Source: an uncultured Prevotella sp. (GTDB taxonomy: Bacteria; Bacteroidota; Bacteroidia; Bacteroidales; Bacteroidaceae). Taken from it: a DNA stretch of 22,960 bases. The first letter of the stretch is position 1. Every line of letters starts with the position of its first letter. The position numbers were made by a program, and so were the translations under genes. The stretch spans positions 1 through 22,960 of the forward strand of contig URLI01000035.1 of NCBI GenBank assembly GCA_900548585.1, read 5' to 3'. The notes beneath the pieces were generated by a model. The model was not told where the DNA came from. It saw nothing but the letters and a program-made list of their open reading frames with translations, and searched no databases. This document shows positions 8,276 to 16,396 of this stretch, in pieces.

Positions 8276-8671
8276 TTATTGACGGTTAACGATTTTGGAA
8301 AAGTAGATGGTGTGAAAGCCGACCATTACAAGGTAGAACACCATGAACACCAATACATAAGGGAACATGGCGTCCCTTCCGACCACGAGGAAGCAGACAA
8401 ACAGAGTGAAAAGTGCAAGCACCATGCGGAAACCAGACACCAGGGAATAAAGTGTCGTCAACGACTCACTGTTGTTCTTGGAAATCCATCTCCACAAAAA
8501 GGCGAATGACAACATGAACACGACAGAGAAACAGGCACTTACCCATATCGGCGCCGCCATATTCCATTCCGGACGCAGTGTGGAGACAGTGACGCTGATT
8601 GCCAGAAGTAAAATGACAATGCAAGAGCCAATTCCCACATAGCGTCTGGCGACTCTGTCAACGTCCATCAT
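8276..8671 (-). CDS. Small four-helix membrane protein of the atp operon (AtpI-like)
   Basis: The 131-aa product has four predicted membrane helices (about 14-32, 39-61, 70-95 and 99-123) and little else. It lies between atpC and atpB, where many bacteria place atpI, a Mg2+ transporter or c-ring assembly helper. I see no diagnostic residues, so the AtpI-like label rests on size, topology and position, and the protein is best called uncharacterised. Translation is coupled: the atpC stop TGA overlaps the double start ATGATG at 8671-8666, so either Met may be used. Bacteroidetes genomes usually have a gene of this type here. Confidence 0.85.
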   Translation of the reverse strand: MMDVDRVARRYVGIGSCIVILLLAISVTVSTLRPEWNMAAPIWVSACFSVVFMLSFAFLWRWISKNNSESLTTLYSLVSGFRMVLALFTLFVCFLVVGRDAMFPYVLVFMVFYLVMVGFHTIYFSKIVNRQ

Positions 8672-8907
8672 ACCTCAACACAGATATTCACTGCATTCTT
8701 CTGCACCGACACGAAACCTCCCTGTATGTCGAGGCTCTTCTTCCCGTCAGGGCCGGCGTAGGTTAATGTTCCGCATTCCAGAGACGAGATGATGGGGGCA
8801 TGGTTGACAAGTATTTCAAACTCGCCTGCCGTGCCCGGCACCGTAACGCTCTCCACCTCTCCGTCAAATTCCACTCTTTCGGGTGAAATGATTTTAAGTT
8901 CCAGCAT
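8668..8907 (-). CDS. atpC: ATP synthase F1 epsilon subunit, beta-sandwich domain only
   Basis: Epsilon binds gamma and the c-ring. In many bacteria its C-terminal helical hairpin inhibits ATP hydrolysis. This product is only 79 aa (ATG 8907; a TTG lies one codon upstream) and contains just the N-terminal beta-sandwich: MLELKIISPERVEFDGEV, then VTVPGTAGEFEILVNHAPI and a final strand. The usual C-terminal helices (about 50 residues) are absent, and the stop codon overlaps the next gene, so this is not a visible frameshift. Short epsilon subunits are known in Bacteroidetes. Rotor coupling should remain, but epsilon-type inhibition should not. The gap to the beta gene is 45 bases. Confidence 0.95.
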   Translation of the reverse strand: MLELKIISPERVEFDGEVESVTVPGTAGEFEILVNHAPIISSLECGTLTYAGPDGKKSLDIQGGFVSVQKNAVNICVEV

Positions 8908-8952
8908 CAAATCTATCTTTATCTTATTACTTTAATCCCTACGTGCGGGGCT

Positions 8953-10479
8953 TTATCCCTTTGCGGCCTCCATGAGTCTCTTGCCTTTCTCGATGGCATC
9001 CTCGATTGTGCCGACATTGAGGAACGCCTGCTCCGGCAGGTAGTCAACCTCTCCGTCAAGAATCATGTTGAAGCCCTTTATGGTGTCCTCGATGTTCACC
9101 ATCACTCCCTTCACTCCAGTGAACTGCTCTGCCACCGTGAATGGCTGTGACAGGAAACGCTGCACGCGGCGGGCACGGTTCACGGTGAGTTTGTCCTCGT
9201 CTGACAACTCGTCCATGCCCAGGATAGCGATGATGTCCTGAAGCTCATTGTATTTCTGGAGTATCTGCTTCACGCGCTGCGCACACTCGTAATGAGCCTT
9301 GCCGACTATAAGCGGGTCAAGTATGCGGCTTGTTGATCCGAGCGGGTCAACAGCCGGATATATACCAAGTTCCGTGATTTTGCGTGAAAGTTCCGTCGTG
9401 GCGTCAAGGTGTGTGAACGTCGTGGCAGGAGCCGGGTCGGTAAGGTCGTCTGCCGGCACGTAAACAGCCTGCACTGAAGTGATTGAGCCCTTCTTGGTGG
9501 AGGTGATGCGCTCCTGCATCGTACCCATCTCGCTCGCCAGTGTCGGCTGATAGCCTACGGCCGAAGGCATACGCCCGAGAAGTGCGGACACCTCTGAACC
9601 TGCCTGTGTGAAACGGAATATGTTGTCAATGAAGAACAATATGTCAGCAGCAGCGCCGTCCTTGCCGCCTTTGTCACGGAACTCCTCCGCAACGGTAAGT
9701 CCCGACAGGGCAACAGAAGCACGTGCTCCGGGCGGCTCGTTCATCTGACCATAGACGAGCGTTGCCTGGGATTTCTTCAGTTCCTCGGGATCAACGAGCG
9801 ACAAGTCCCAGTTGCCTTCATCCATCGCCTTCTTGAACTTTTCGCCATATCTTACGACACCAGACTCAATCATTTCCCGGATAAGGTCGTTCCCCTCACG
9901 CGTGCGCTCTCCAACTCCCGCAAATACAGAATATCCGTTGTGTCCCTTGGCGATGTTGTTGATAAGCTCCATTATCAGCACCGTCTTGCCGACACCTGCA
10001 CCGCCGAAAAGACCTATCTTTCCACCTTTCATGTAAGGCTCGAGCAGGTCGATCACCTTTATGCCAGTCGTGAGCATTTCCTTCGTCGTGGAAAGTTCAT
10101 CGAACTTCGGTGGCTCACGGTGAATTGCGTATGATCCCTCCATGTCCAGTTGCTTCATGCCATCTATAGGCTGACCTATAACGTTGAGCATACGTCCCTT
10201 GATCTGTTCGCCCGCCGGCATTCGGATTGGCGAGCCCATCGGCTCCACTTCCAGTCCTCTTTGCAGCCCGTCTGTATTGTCCATTGCCACGCACCTGACC
10301 GTATCCTCACCGATGTGCTGCTGCACCTCGATAATCAGCGGAGTACCGTCCCGCCTCGTGATTTTCAAGGCCTCGTGTATTTTAGGCAAAACATTCTCGG
10401 AATCAAGTCCCTCCGTATCGAAGAAAACGTCGATTACGGGACCAATGATCTGGGATATCCGCCCTTTGATTTGAGTCAT
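8953..10479 (-). CDS. atpD: ATP synthase F1 beta subunit
   Basis: Beta carries the catalytic sites for ATP synthesis. The 508-aa product has the P-loop GGAGVGKT at 159-166, the catalytic Glu191 in GERTREGNDL, the segment YGQMNEPPGARA, Walker-B ILFFIDNIFRF and the DELSEED-type loop written here as MDELSDEDKL. A charged insertion of about 20 residues precedes LVYGQMNEPP (KKAMDEGNWDLSLVDPEE) and accounts for the length over E. coli beta (460 aa). The start at ATG 10479 (MTQIKGRISQIIGPVIDV) is unambiguous. It is the first gene of the nine-gene atp operon, about 36 bases after the predicted transcription start. Confidence 0.98.
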   Translation of the reverse strand: MTQIKGRISQIIGPVIDVFFDTEGLDSENVLPKIHEALKITRRDGTPLIIEVQQHIGEDTVRCVAMDNTDGLQRGLEVEPMGSPIRMPAGEQIKGRMLNVIGQPIDGMKQLDMEGSYAIHREPPKFDELSTTKEMLTTGIKVIDLLEPYMKGGKIGLFGGAGVGKTVLIMELINNIAKGHNGYSVFAGVGERTREGNDLIREMIESGVVRYGEKFKKAMDEGNWDLSLVDPEELKKSQATLVYGQMNEPPGARASVALSGLTVAEEFRDKGGKDGAAADILFFIDNIFRFTQAGSEVSALLGRMPSAVGYQPTLASEMGTMQERITSTKKGSITSVQAVYVPADDLTDPAPATTFTHLDATTELSRKITELGIYPAVDPLGSTSRILDPLIVGKAHYECAQRVKQILQKYNELQDIIAILGMDELSDEDKLTVNRARRVQRFLSQPFTVAEQFTGVKGVMVNIEDTIKGFNMILDGEVDYLPEQAFLNVGTIEDAIEKGKRLMEAAKG

Positions 10480-10520
10480 AATTTTATATGTATTTAAGAG
10501 TTAAGCAAGTAATAACGGTG

Positions 10521-10552
10521 CAAAATTAAATAAAATCTTCCTCATGTACAAA
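10521..10552 (-). promoter_or_regulatory. Promoter of the atp operon
   Basis: On the minus strand the -33 box TTTG (10552-10549) is followed after exactly 20 bases by the -7 box TAATTTTG (10528-10521), matching the Bacteroidetes consensus TTTG/19-21/TAnnTTTG. Transcription should begin near 10515, giving a leader of roughly 36 bases before atpD. The pfkA terminator lies immediately upstream. Confidence 0.8.
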
Positions 10553-10566
10553 TTTTTCCAATATAA

Positions 10567-10593
10567 TATGCGGATAAAACACATATCCGCATA
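10567..10593 (-). terminator. Hairpin terminator after pfkA
   Basis: TATGCGGATA (10567-10576) and TATCCGCATA (10584-10593) are perfect 10-bp inverted repeats around a 7-base loop. It starts 11 bases after the pfkA stop and is followed on the minus strand by TTATATTGG, a weakly T-rich tail. It should separate the nhaD-pfkA transcript from the atp promoter, whose -33 box begins 14 bases further on. Confidence 0.7.
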
Positions 10594-10604
10594 CTGGAAT
10601 GAAT

Positions 10605-11582
10605 TTATATACTCAATTCATCAAGCACTTTTATTAATTTCCTGTCAAAAGGTTTGTCGCTCCTGATTGCCTCGTTGAACGGCACATACACCACTTCGTT
10701 GTATCTTATTCCTATCATAACGTTGCGCTGTCCCTGCATTATCGCCTCAATCGCCCCGACACCCGTCCTGGCGGCGAGTACGCGGTCGTGGGCAGACGGC
10801 CTTCCACCCCTTTGCAGATGTCCCAGTATCGACACCCTGACATCATAGTCAGGAAATTCCTTGCGCACGCGGTCTGCGTAATACAGCGCGCCGCATTTCT
10901 TGCTTTCTGATACAATCACGATGCAGCTCTTCTTCGATTTCCTTATGCCTCTCTCCATAAAGCGGGACAACTGGTCGACGTCTGTTGAGTCTTCGGGGAT
11001 GATTGCGGCCTCCGCCCCACTTGCTATCGCACTGTTCTGTGCGAGAAAACCGGCGTCGCGCCCCATAACTTCCACAAAGAAGATGCGCTCGTGACTCTGC
11101 GCAGTGTCCCTTATTCGGTCAACGCACTCCATTATTGTATTCATCGTCGTGTCGTAGCCTATGGTGGAGTCTGTGCCATAAAGGTCGTTGTCTATCGTGC
11201 CAGGCAGCCCAATGCAGCACACGTCATATTCCTCAGCAAAGACGCGGGCGCCGGTGAGCGACCCGTTGCCGCCTATCACGACAAGCGCGTCTATACCTCC
11301 CTTACGCATGTTTTCGAAGGCCTTTTTCCTTCCTTCCGGCTTCAGGAACTCGACCGAGCGGGCGGTCTTCAGTATCGTTCCTCCCATCATTATGATGCCC
11401 GACACGTTCTCGGTGGTGAAGTCACGAATCTCGCCGTTTATCAATCCATCCCAACCTCGGTATACAGCCTTTATCTTGAAGCCGTTGTATATGCCCGCGC
11501 GTGTCACCGCGCGTATCGCAGCATTCATGCCTGGTGCGTCTCCGCCGGACGTAAGCACCCCAATAGTCTTTATTCTACTCAT
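10605..11582 (-). CDS. pfkA: 6-phosphofructokinase (ATP-type, group I) with Asn in place of the GGDG aspartate
   Basis: PfkA phosphorylates fructose 6-phosphate to the 1,6-bisphosphate, the committed step of glycolysis, in the cytoplasm. The 325-aa product has TSGGDAPGMNAA at 11-22, GGTILKTAR (Arg75, nucleotide loop), PGTIDND at 127-133 with the catalytic Asp131, MGRDAG and the C-terminal GHLQRGG. Gly107 and Gly128 are the residues of ATP-dependent rather than pyrophosphate-dependent enzymes. The motif that reads GGDGS in E. coli and Bacteroides enzymes reads GGNGS here: codon 106 is AAC, so the magnesium-site Asp (E. coli Asp103) is Asn. Length and all other motifs are intact. It lies 25 bases after nhaD, probably in the same transcript, and has a terminator behind it. 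Confidence 0.96.
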   Translation of the reverse strand: MSRIKTIGVLTSGGDAPGMNAAIRAVTRAGIYNGFKIKAVYRGWDGLINGEIRDFTTENVSGIIMMGGTILKTARSVEFLKPEGRKKAFENMRKGGIDALVVIGGNGSLTGARVFAEEYDVCCIGLPGTIDNDLYGTDSTIGYDTTMNTIMECVDRIRDTAQSHERIFFVEVMGRDAGFLAQNSAIASGAEAAIIPEDSTDVDQLSRFMERGIRKSKKSCIVIVSESKKCGALYYADRVRKEFPDYDVRVSILGHLQRGGRPSAHDRVLAARTGVGAIEAIMQGQRNVMIGIRYNEVVYVPFNEAIRSDKPFDRKLIKVLDELSI

Positions 11583-11607
11583 TGTACTGTTATTTTTTAT
11601 ACAACTA

Positions 11608-13005
11608 TTATAATGCCATTATCATCATGACGAACATTCCAATAACCCAAGCCGCAAGCGACGTTCCGCCGACGTTTTTCAGATACCACCCTACATGTAT
11701 GCGCTCCATTTTCATCAGTGCCAGTCCGCTCAGCGAGCCTGTGAGCATGAAGTTGCCGCCCATCGCCGCGCTGTATGCTATCACCCTCCAGTACTTTCCG
11801 TTCTGCACGAACGACATCATGTAGTCCGCGTCGGCCCATGTGCTCAGCGCGCCGGCATCGGCTATAGGATAGAGCGATATGAAACTCAGCGAGGTGGCAA
11901 AGGAGTCAACCATGCTGCCCATAGCTGCCGCAAGCGCCCCCATTATCCAGATGTTGTGTATCTGATAGTCTATATTCCGTGACAGCCAACTCATCGCCCC
12001 TGTCTCATACACCACTCCGACGGCAAGCATCATTCCCATGACGAAGAGCATCATCTGTATAACGCCGTACTGCAGTACGCGTGGCACCCTGCGCTGTATC
12101 ATCTTGTCAACATTCATAAGTTTGCGGTTCACCACCTCATTCACTATCCACAGCAGCGACAGGACACAGAGCGCGCCGATAAACGGACTCAATTTTGTTA
12201 TGTTGTGGAAAGTTGGTATGAACCACAGTCCGCCGATGCCGACAAAAAGCATCATTATGCGCTGCCATCTTGACAGGTTCGTGTCGTCTCCCCTGTAAGG
12301 CAATGCCCATTCCATGTCCATTCTTTCCGGCAGCATCCTGCCGAGCATGAACACTGGCAGCGCACACGAGACGAGGCACGGTATTGCCATCGATGCCGAG
12401 AACCTTGATGCCGTAACGGCGCCGTTGTTCCACAGCAGCAGCCCCGTCGGGTCTCCTATGACGGTGAGCGCGCCGCCGCAGTTCGCCGCCAACACTATGG
12501 CGCAGCCATAAATCATGCGGTGCCTGCGGTTGGGTATCAGCCCGTGCATCACCACGAGCATCATCGTGGTCGTGGTGATATTGTCAAGGTTGGCGGAGAT
12601 CACAAATGTTATTCCCGTCATCATCCACAGCAGTTTCCTGCTTTTCCTCGTCTTCATCAGTTCTGTCAGGAAATCGAAGCAGCCATTGTTGTTGAGTATT
12701 TCCACAATGGTCATCGTGGCAAGCAGGAACAGCACTATCTCTGCCCCCCGGCCAACATATTTGAGGAAAATGTTCTGCGCGATATAGTGCTTGACCGCTG
12801 TGCTCGTTGGCACTGCCCCGCCGAGGAAATCGGTGTATTCGGCAGAGTGCTGGCTCATCACGAAGTCCGTTCCGTAACAGATATACAGCACCCATCCAGC
12901 CGCTGCGGCGAAAATGGCTATCGCAGTCTTGTTGACTTTTGTAAGGTTTGACGTGGCTATCAGAAGATAACTCAGGATCAATATGGTTACGATTATAAGT
13001 GTCAT
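11608..13005 (-). CDS. nhaD: Na+/H+ antiporter, NhaD family
   Basis: NhaD exchanges cytoplasmic Na+ (or Li+) for external protons in the inner membrane. The 465-aa product is highly hydrophobic with roughly 11-12 membrane helices. The start, MTLIIVTILILSYLLIATSN then KVNKTAIAIF, and the internal NCGGALTVIGDPTGLLLWNN and DSFATSLSFISLYPI segments are characteristic of NhaD in the ion-transporter superfamily that also holds ArsB. It is the first gene of a unit with pfkA. Its promoter -7 box ends only 8 bases before the ATG, so the mRNA may be almost leaderless. Family assignment is firm. Whether the transported ion is Na+ cannot be read from the sequence. Confidence 0.92.
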   Translation of the reverse strand: MTLIIVTILILSYLLIATSNLTKVNKTAIAIFAAAAGWVLYICYGTDFVMSQHSAEYTDFLGGAVPTSTAVKHYIAQNIFLKYVGRGAEIVLFLLATMTIVEILNNNGCFDFLTELMKTRKSRKLLWMMTGITFVISANLDNITTTTMMLVVMHGLIPNRRHRMIYGCAIVLAANCGGALTVIGDPTGLLLWNNGAVTASRFSASMAIPCLVSCALPVFMLGRMLPERMDMEWALPYRGDDTNLSRWQRIMMLFVGIGGLWFIPTFHNITKLSPFIGALCVLSLLWIVNEVVNRKLMNVDKMIQRRVPRVLQYGVIQMMLFVMGMMLAVGVVYETGAMSWLSRNIDYQIHNIWIMGALAAAMGSMVDSFATSLSFISLYPIADAGALSTWADADYMMSFVQNGKYWRVIAYSAAMGGNFMLTGSLSGLALMKMERIHVGWYLKNVGGTSLAAWVIGMFVMMIMAL

Positions 13006-13013
13006 TTCAACCG

Positions 13014-13044
13014 CAAAATTACCACTTTATTGCCGAAGTTCAAA
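13014..13044 (-). promoter_or_regulatory. Promoter of nhaD-pfkA, very close to the start codon
   Basis: The minus strand shows TTTG (13044-13041), a 19-base spacer and TAATTTTG (13021-13014), an excellent Bacteroidetes promoter. Only 8 bases (CGGTTGAA) separate the -7 box from the nhaD ATG. Transcription starting 4-7 bases after the box would leave a leader of about 1-4 bases. The promoter lies just beyond the stop codon of the upstream glycosyltransferase gene at 13062. Confidence 0.75.
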
Positions 13045-13061
13045 GTTTTATCTTACATTTT

Positions 13062-14042
13062 TCAAATTCTCCCGAGAAGTTTTTTCAAATTGAAATAAAT
13101 CTCTTCCTGCAGTCTGAATAAATTCCATGAGAAACGAATGTGCATGTAGCCAAACTTGTGTCTCAGCGCACGGTCTATCCTGGCGGTGTCAATTGTTTCC
13201 CACACCCGTTTTATTTCCCTTATGCCGAAACCGGCCTCTTCCCCTCCCAGCCGCCTGCGGTTGAGGAAATAGAACATGTATGTGTCAATCACCACGAGCC
13301 ACCTGACATTCTCGTACATGCGCATAACGTCATCGCCAACACCCAAGGCCTCAAGTTGCCTCTTCATCGACTCGTTTGCCTTCATGTAATCAAACCGCCT
13401 CACACTCGGCTTGTGTGTCACGGACGCCGCGTTCCGGTGGTAATAGTAAATGCCGTCGCAGCATCTCACCTCCCTCGACTTGTAATAATGTATTCTCGTC
13501 GTGTTGTCGTCGCTGTATGCGCGGCAGGTGTCGTCATAAGGGTATTTCTTGTGAAGTGACATCCGCGTCATGTAACAGCCATGTATCTTCCACGTCAGGG
13601 ATGCCTCGAATGCCTCGTATCCAGTCATGGCGTCAAAACGCGCCATCGGATAATCGTCCTCCGCGTCGCCGTCAACCATTATCACACGGAACAGCACGCA
13701 GTCCGTCTGCGCATTATCCCCGAACACGCGCACGGCCTTCTCCAGCGCGTCTTGCGAGAAACGGTCGTCACTGTCAAGGAAGCATACCAAATCGCCGGTG
13801 GCTTCCTCAAGCGCCCTGTTGCGTGCCACCGCCTGTCCCTTGTTCTCCGCTTGCCTGAAAACTTTTATCCTGCTGTCTTCACTGGCGTATTTGCGCAACA
13901 GGTCATACGAGCCGTCCGTGGAGCAATCGTCGACACACAGTATCTCAACATCACGGTGCGTCTGCGCAACCAGCGAGTCGAGACACCTTGTGATGGTGTC
14001 CTCTGCGTTATAAACCGCCACCAGCACGCTAACCTTTACCAT
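13062..14042 (-). CDS. Glycosyltransferase family 2 (GT-A fold)
   Basis: GT2 enzymes transfer a sugar from a nucleotide donor to a growing glycan on the cytoplasmic membrane face. The 326-aa product begins with the hallmark MVKVSVLVAVYNAEDTI and QTHRDVEILCVDDCSTDGS (donor-binding Asp38 and Asp39), then NKGQAVARNRAL and the metal-binding DSDD motif at 90-93 in LVCFLDSDDRF. The C-terminal part is variable and acceptor-specific, with a basic tail. Its ATG at 14042 overlaps the end of the flippase gene by 14 bases, implying coupled translation, so it should act on the same glycan. The sugar and linkage cannot be predicted. Confidence 0.93.
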   Translation of the reverse strand: MVKVSVLVAVYNAEDTITRCLDSLVAQTHRDVEILCVDDCSTDGSYDLLRKYASEDSRIKVFRQAENKGQAVARNRALEEATGDLVCFLDSDDRFSQDALEKAVRVFGDNAQTDCVLFRVIMVDGDAEDDYPMARFDAMTGYEAFEASLTWKIHGCYMTRMSLHKKYPYDDTCRAYSDDNTTRIHYYKSREVRCCDGIYYYHRNAASVTHKPSVRRFDYMKANESMKRQLEALGVGDDVMRMYENVRWLVVIDTYMFYFLNRRRLGGEEAGFGIREIKRVWETIDTARIDRALRHKFGYMHIRFSWNLFRLQEEIYFNLKKLLGRI

Positions 14043-15543
14043 CTTCCATGTTGGATTTTGATTTAAACATCTTGGAGAACTTGCCGGAAATCCTTTCCCA
14101 TATCTGCACCTTCTGCCTCAACATCAGATACGAGAAAAGTGTGCTGTAAGCAACGAGCAGCGCGCCGAAGCACCAATACATCAGGGCGTTGTCAAGGAAA
14201 GTGATGGCAAGGGCGCAAAGCCCGAGCGGAATCTGCGCTATTGTGTACTTCAGGACATGTCGGCTGAACACGTAGGAATACTTTATACGGAGGTAAAGGA
14301 CGGTTACGACAACATCCACAAGCACGACAAGCGTGATGGCCGCCCCGGCGCCGACGAGGCCGAAATTCATGTAGAGCAACGCCGTGGCGACGAACAACAG
14401 GACATCGTATATCGCCTCAAGGATGAGATACGACCGCGAGTCTCCACGCGAGAGCGGCAGATATTGCATCGGCATGACAAGTGCCCTGCCATAGAGCGAC
14501 AGCACCATGACCTGCATCATGCCTATCGAAGGGACAAACTTCGAGCTCAGCAGCAAAGGCACGATTACCGGCATGAAGACGATGAATGCCACAATCATCG
14601 GGGAAATCAGCAGGACAAGAACCTCTATCTGGTTGTTTATAGCGATGTTGCGCGCCGCCGTGTCAGACGTTATTGCCGACAGGCGCGGGAAATAGTCTGA
14701 CTCCATGGCAGAGAATATCATCCCCGAGTATGAAAAGGTGATCACATATCCGGCATTGTAAAGCCCCACGGTGTCGAGGTCGCCGAAGTTGTTGAGCAGC
14801 GACCTTATGGCAAAGTCAATCCCACTCCCCATTATCCCGGCAAGGACAAACGCCACGCCGAGCTTTATCATGCTGCCGCCTTCACCGAGGGCAGCCTTTG
14901 AGAAATCAAACCTGAACGGATAGCGCCTGACAGAGTATCGGATGGTGAGCAGCATCTGTATCACGGCAACGATTATCAGCGAGGGTATTATGCCTCGCTC
15001 GCCCCATACATAATATATAGGTATGGTGGTGACGAGCGCGAGTATTATGTTGAACGTGGAGATCGCAGCAAGACCGCGCAGTTGCTGGGTGCCTTTCAGT
15101 ATTGCCGTCTCGCCGCCAGAGACCGCTGCCATGCCAACGACAGGGGAAAGCAGTATGAAGTGAAGGGTGTGGTCGCCCCAGCTGAAGGCGACATTGTTGA
15201 GCAGAGGGCCGGCAAGCATACATACCAACATGCCCAGCAATGCGACAATGACACTCCACGACCTCACTATCGAGACATATTTCTCCACCTCGCGCACATC
15301 GTTCTTGCTCAGCGCCTCGGATATGTTCTTCACTGCACTGATTGGGATGCCGAAATTCGTCGAGTCGGAAATAAGTTTGACGGTGGAGTTGAACAGCGAG
15401 ACGAGACCCATGCCGTCAGGCCCCAGTATAAGGGCTACGAACTTGTTCCTGACAAGGGCGAAGAGTATATTGAAACCTTGTATGCCGCCAAATATGCCGG
15501 TATATTTCAAAATATGATTATAACTGCCCTTGTTGCCATCCAT
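14029..15543 (-). CDS. Wzx-like oligosaccharide flippase (MOP superfamily)
   Basis: Wzx-type proteins flip lipid-linked oligosaccharide units across the inner membrane. From ATG 15543 the product is 504 aa (a TTG start five codons upstream is also open) with about 12-14 membrane helices. The N-terminal region LKYTGIFGGIQGFNILFALV, RNKFVALILGPDGMGLVSLF and the later GAGAAITLVVLVDVVVTVLY are typical of the polysaccharide transporters related to MATE exporters, the group that includes O-antigen and ECA translocases. It overlaps the following GT2 gene by 14 bases. Upstream is a secreted protein of unknown function, 117 bases away. I see no Wzy polymerase beside it, so the rest of the pathway must lie elsewhere. 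Confidence 0.9.
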   Translation of the reverse strand: MDGNKGSYNHILKYTGIFGGIQGFNILFALVRNKFVALILGPDGMGLVSLFNSTVKLISDSTNFGIPISAVKNISEALSKNDVREVEKYVSIVRSWSVIVALLGMLVCMLAGPLLNNVAFSWGDHTLHFILLSPVVGMAAVSGGETAILKGTQQLRGLAAISTFNIILALVTTIPIYYVWGERGIIPSLIIVAVIQMLLTIRYSVRRYPFRFDFSKAALGEGGSMIKLGVAFVLAGIMGSGIDFAIRSLLNNFGDLDTVGLYNAGYVITFSYSGMIFSAMESDYFPRLSAITSDTAARNIAINNQIEVLVLLISPMIVAFIVFMPVIVPLLLSSKFVPSIGMMQVMVLSLYGRALVMPMQYLPLSRGDSRSYLILEAIYDVLLFVATALLYMNFGLVGAGAAITLVVLVDVVVTVLYLRIKYSYVFSRHVLKYTIAQIPLGLCALAITFLDNALMYWCFGALLVAYSTLFSYLMLRQKVQIWERISGKFSKMFKSKSNMEDGKG

Positions 15544-15660
15544 AATCTCATTTATCAACGGCGATGTTACGTTTTTATTACGCCGCAGGGATATTTTATT
15601 GTGTTCTTTTTTTCACGCATCCTCGTACATTCTCGTTTGCACGCTGTCTGTCGCACCATA

Positions 15661-16260
15661 TCACCGTTGTTTGTCAGCAACGTTTTGTCTGCGCCTCACT
15701 CCATATTTCTGTATAAACCCATGCAAAATGCCAGCGTCCATCAATATATATGAATAAGGATAGTCAAATTTGTAACGTTTCATCGACTGCACAAAATCCG
15801 GCAGCCCGATCCTTGGGTCTGCCAAGTCCTCTTCCTTGCATATCAGTATATGCCTGGAAAAGTCCACGTCATCTTCCAGTTTGCTGAAATAAACGATAAT
15901 GTCAAAAGTTTCTCCCTGCGATATGACCTTTACAAAAGTCTCGGGCGTAACCGCGCAGCCGTCGTCCCAAACGACATCATCCCACTCCAGCATTGCCAAA
16001 TGAAAGTCCCCATAGTTGCGCAACACTTTCCGTCTTAGAAGTACTTTCTGCGGGAGGCTCGTGTTGTCATATTCCGTGAAGAACATGAGGATGCGGGAAG
16101 GCAAATCGTTCTTGACAGAATACCGGATTGTCTTGAGTCGGCGCAATTCGCCACTTTCATCATCAACACAGTTAATCGCCTCAGAAGTCTTTATGCTCTG
16201 GCAGAACACTGCATTGCCGTGGTATAATAGCAATCCTAACAGGACAACAATTTGTTTCAT
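15661..16260 (-). CDS. Secreted protein of unknown function
   Basis: I do not recognise this 199-aa protein. It starts with a signal peptide (MKQIVVLLGLLLYHGNAVFC). The Cys at position 20 is preceded by Val-Phe, which does not fit a lipobox, so cleavage by signal peptidase I and a periplasmic or exported location are more likely than a lipoprotein. The mature part is mixed polar with acidic stretches (KLEDDVDF, CKEEDLADP) and beta-rich, with no catalytic motif I can name. It ends in a basic tail (GVRRRQNVADKQR). It is the first minus-strand gene of the glycan island, next to the flippase, and faces the plus-strand glycosyltransferases across the palindromic array. A link to glycan export is only suggested by position. 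Confidence 0.8.
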   Translation of the reverse strand: MKQIVVLLGLLLYHGNAVFCQSIKTSEAINCVDDESGELRRLKTIRYSVKNDLPSRILMFFTEYDNTSLPQKVLLRRKVLRNYGDFHLAMLEWDDVVWDDGCAVTPETFVKVISQGETFDIIVYFSKLEDDVDFSRHILICKEEDLADPRIGLPDFVQSMKRYKFDYPYSYILMDAGILHGFIQKYGVRRRQNVADKQR

Positions 16261-16396
16261 GATATAAAAGTAATCTCACACATATACAACGTGCGTAAAG
16301 ATTGATTTATTTTATCTCCGCCACTGAATTTGCCTTTACCCAAAAAACATAAAACCAAAATCAAACGGACCAGCCGCTTGTACTTGAGCGTAATGT

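Noticed and set aside
8908..8910. TTG as the epsilon start codon (also TTG starts at 4161, 6297, 6822, 15558 and 21161)
   Set aside because: In each case an ATG lies one to five codons downstream and gives the N-terminus expected for the family where one is known, so the ATG was used.
10605..11582. Pyrophosphate-dependent phosphofructokinase
   Set aside because: Positions that are Asp and Lys in PPi enzymes are Gly107 and Gly128 here, so the protein is ATP-type despite the Asn106 substitution.
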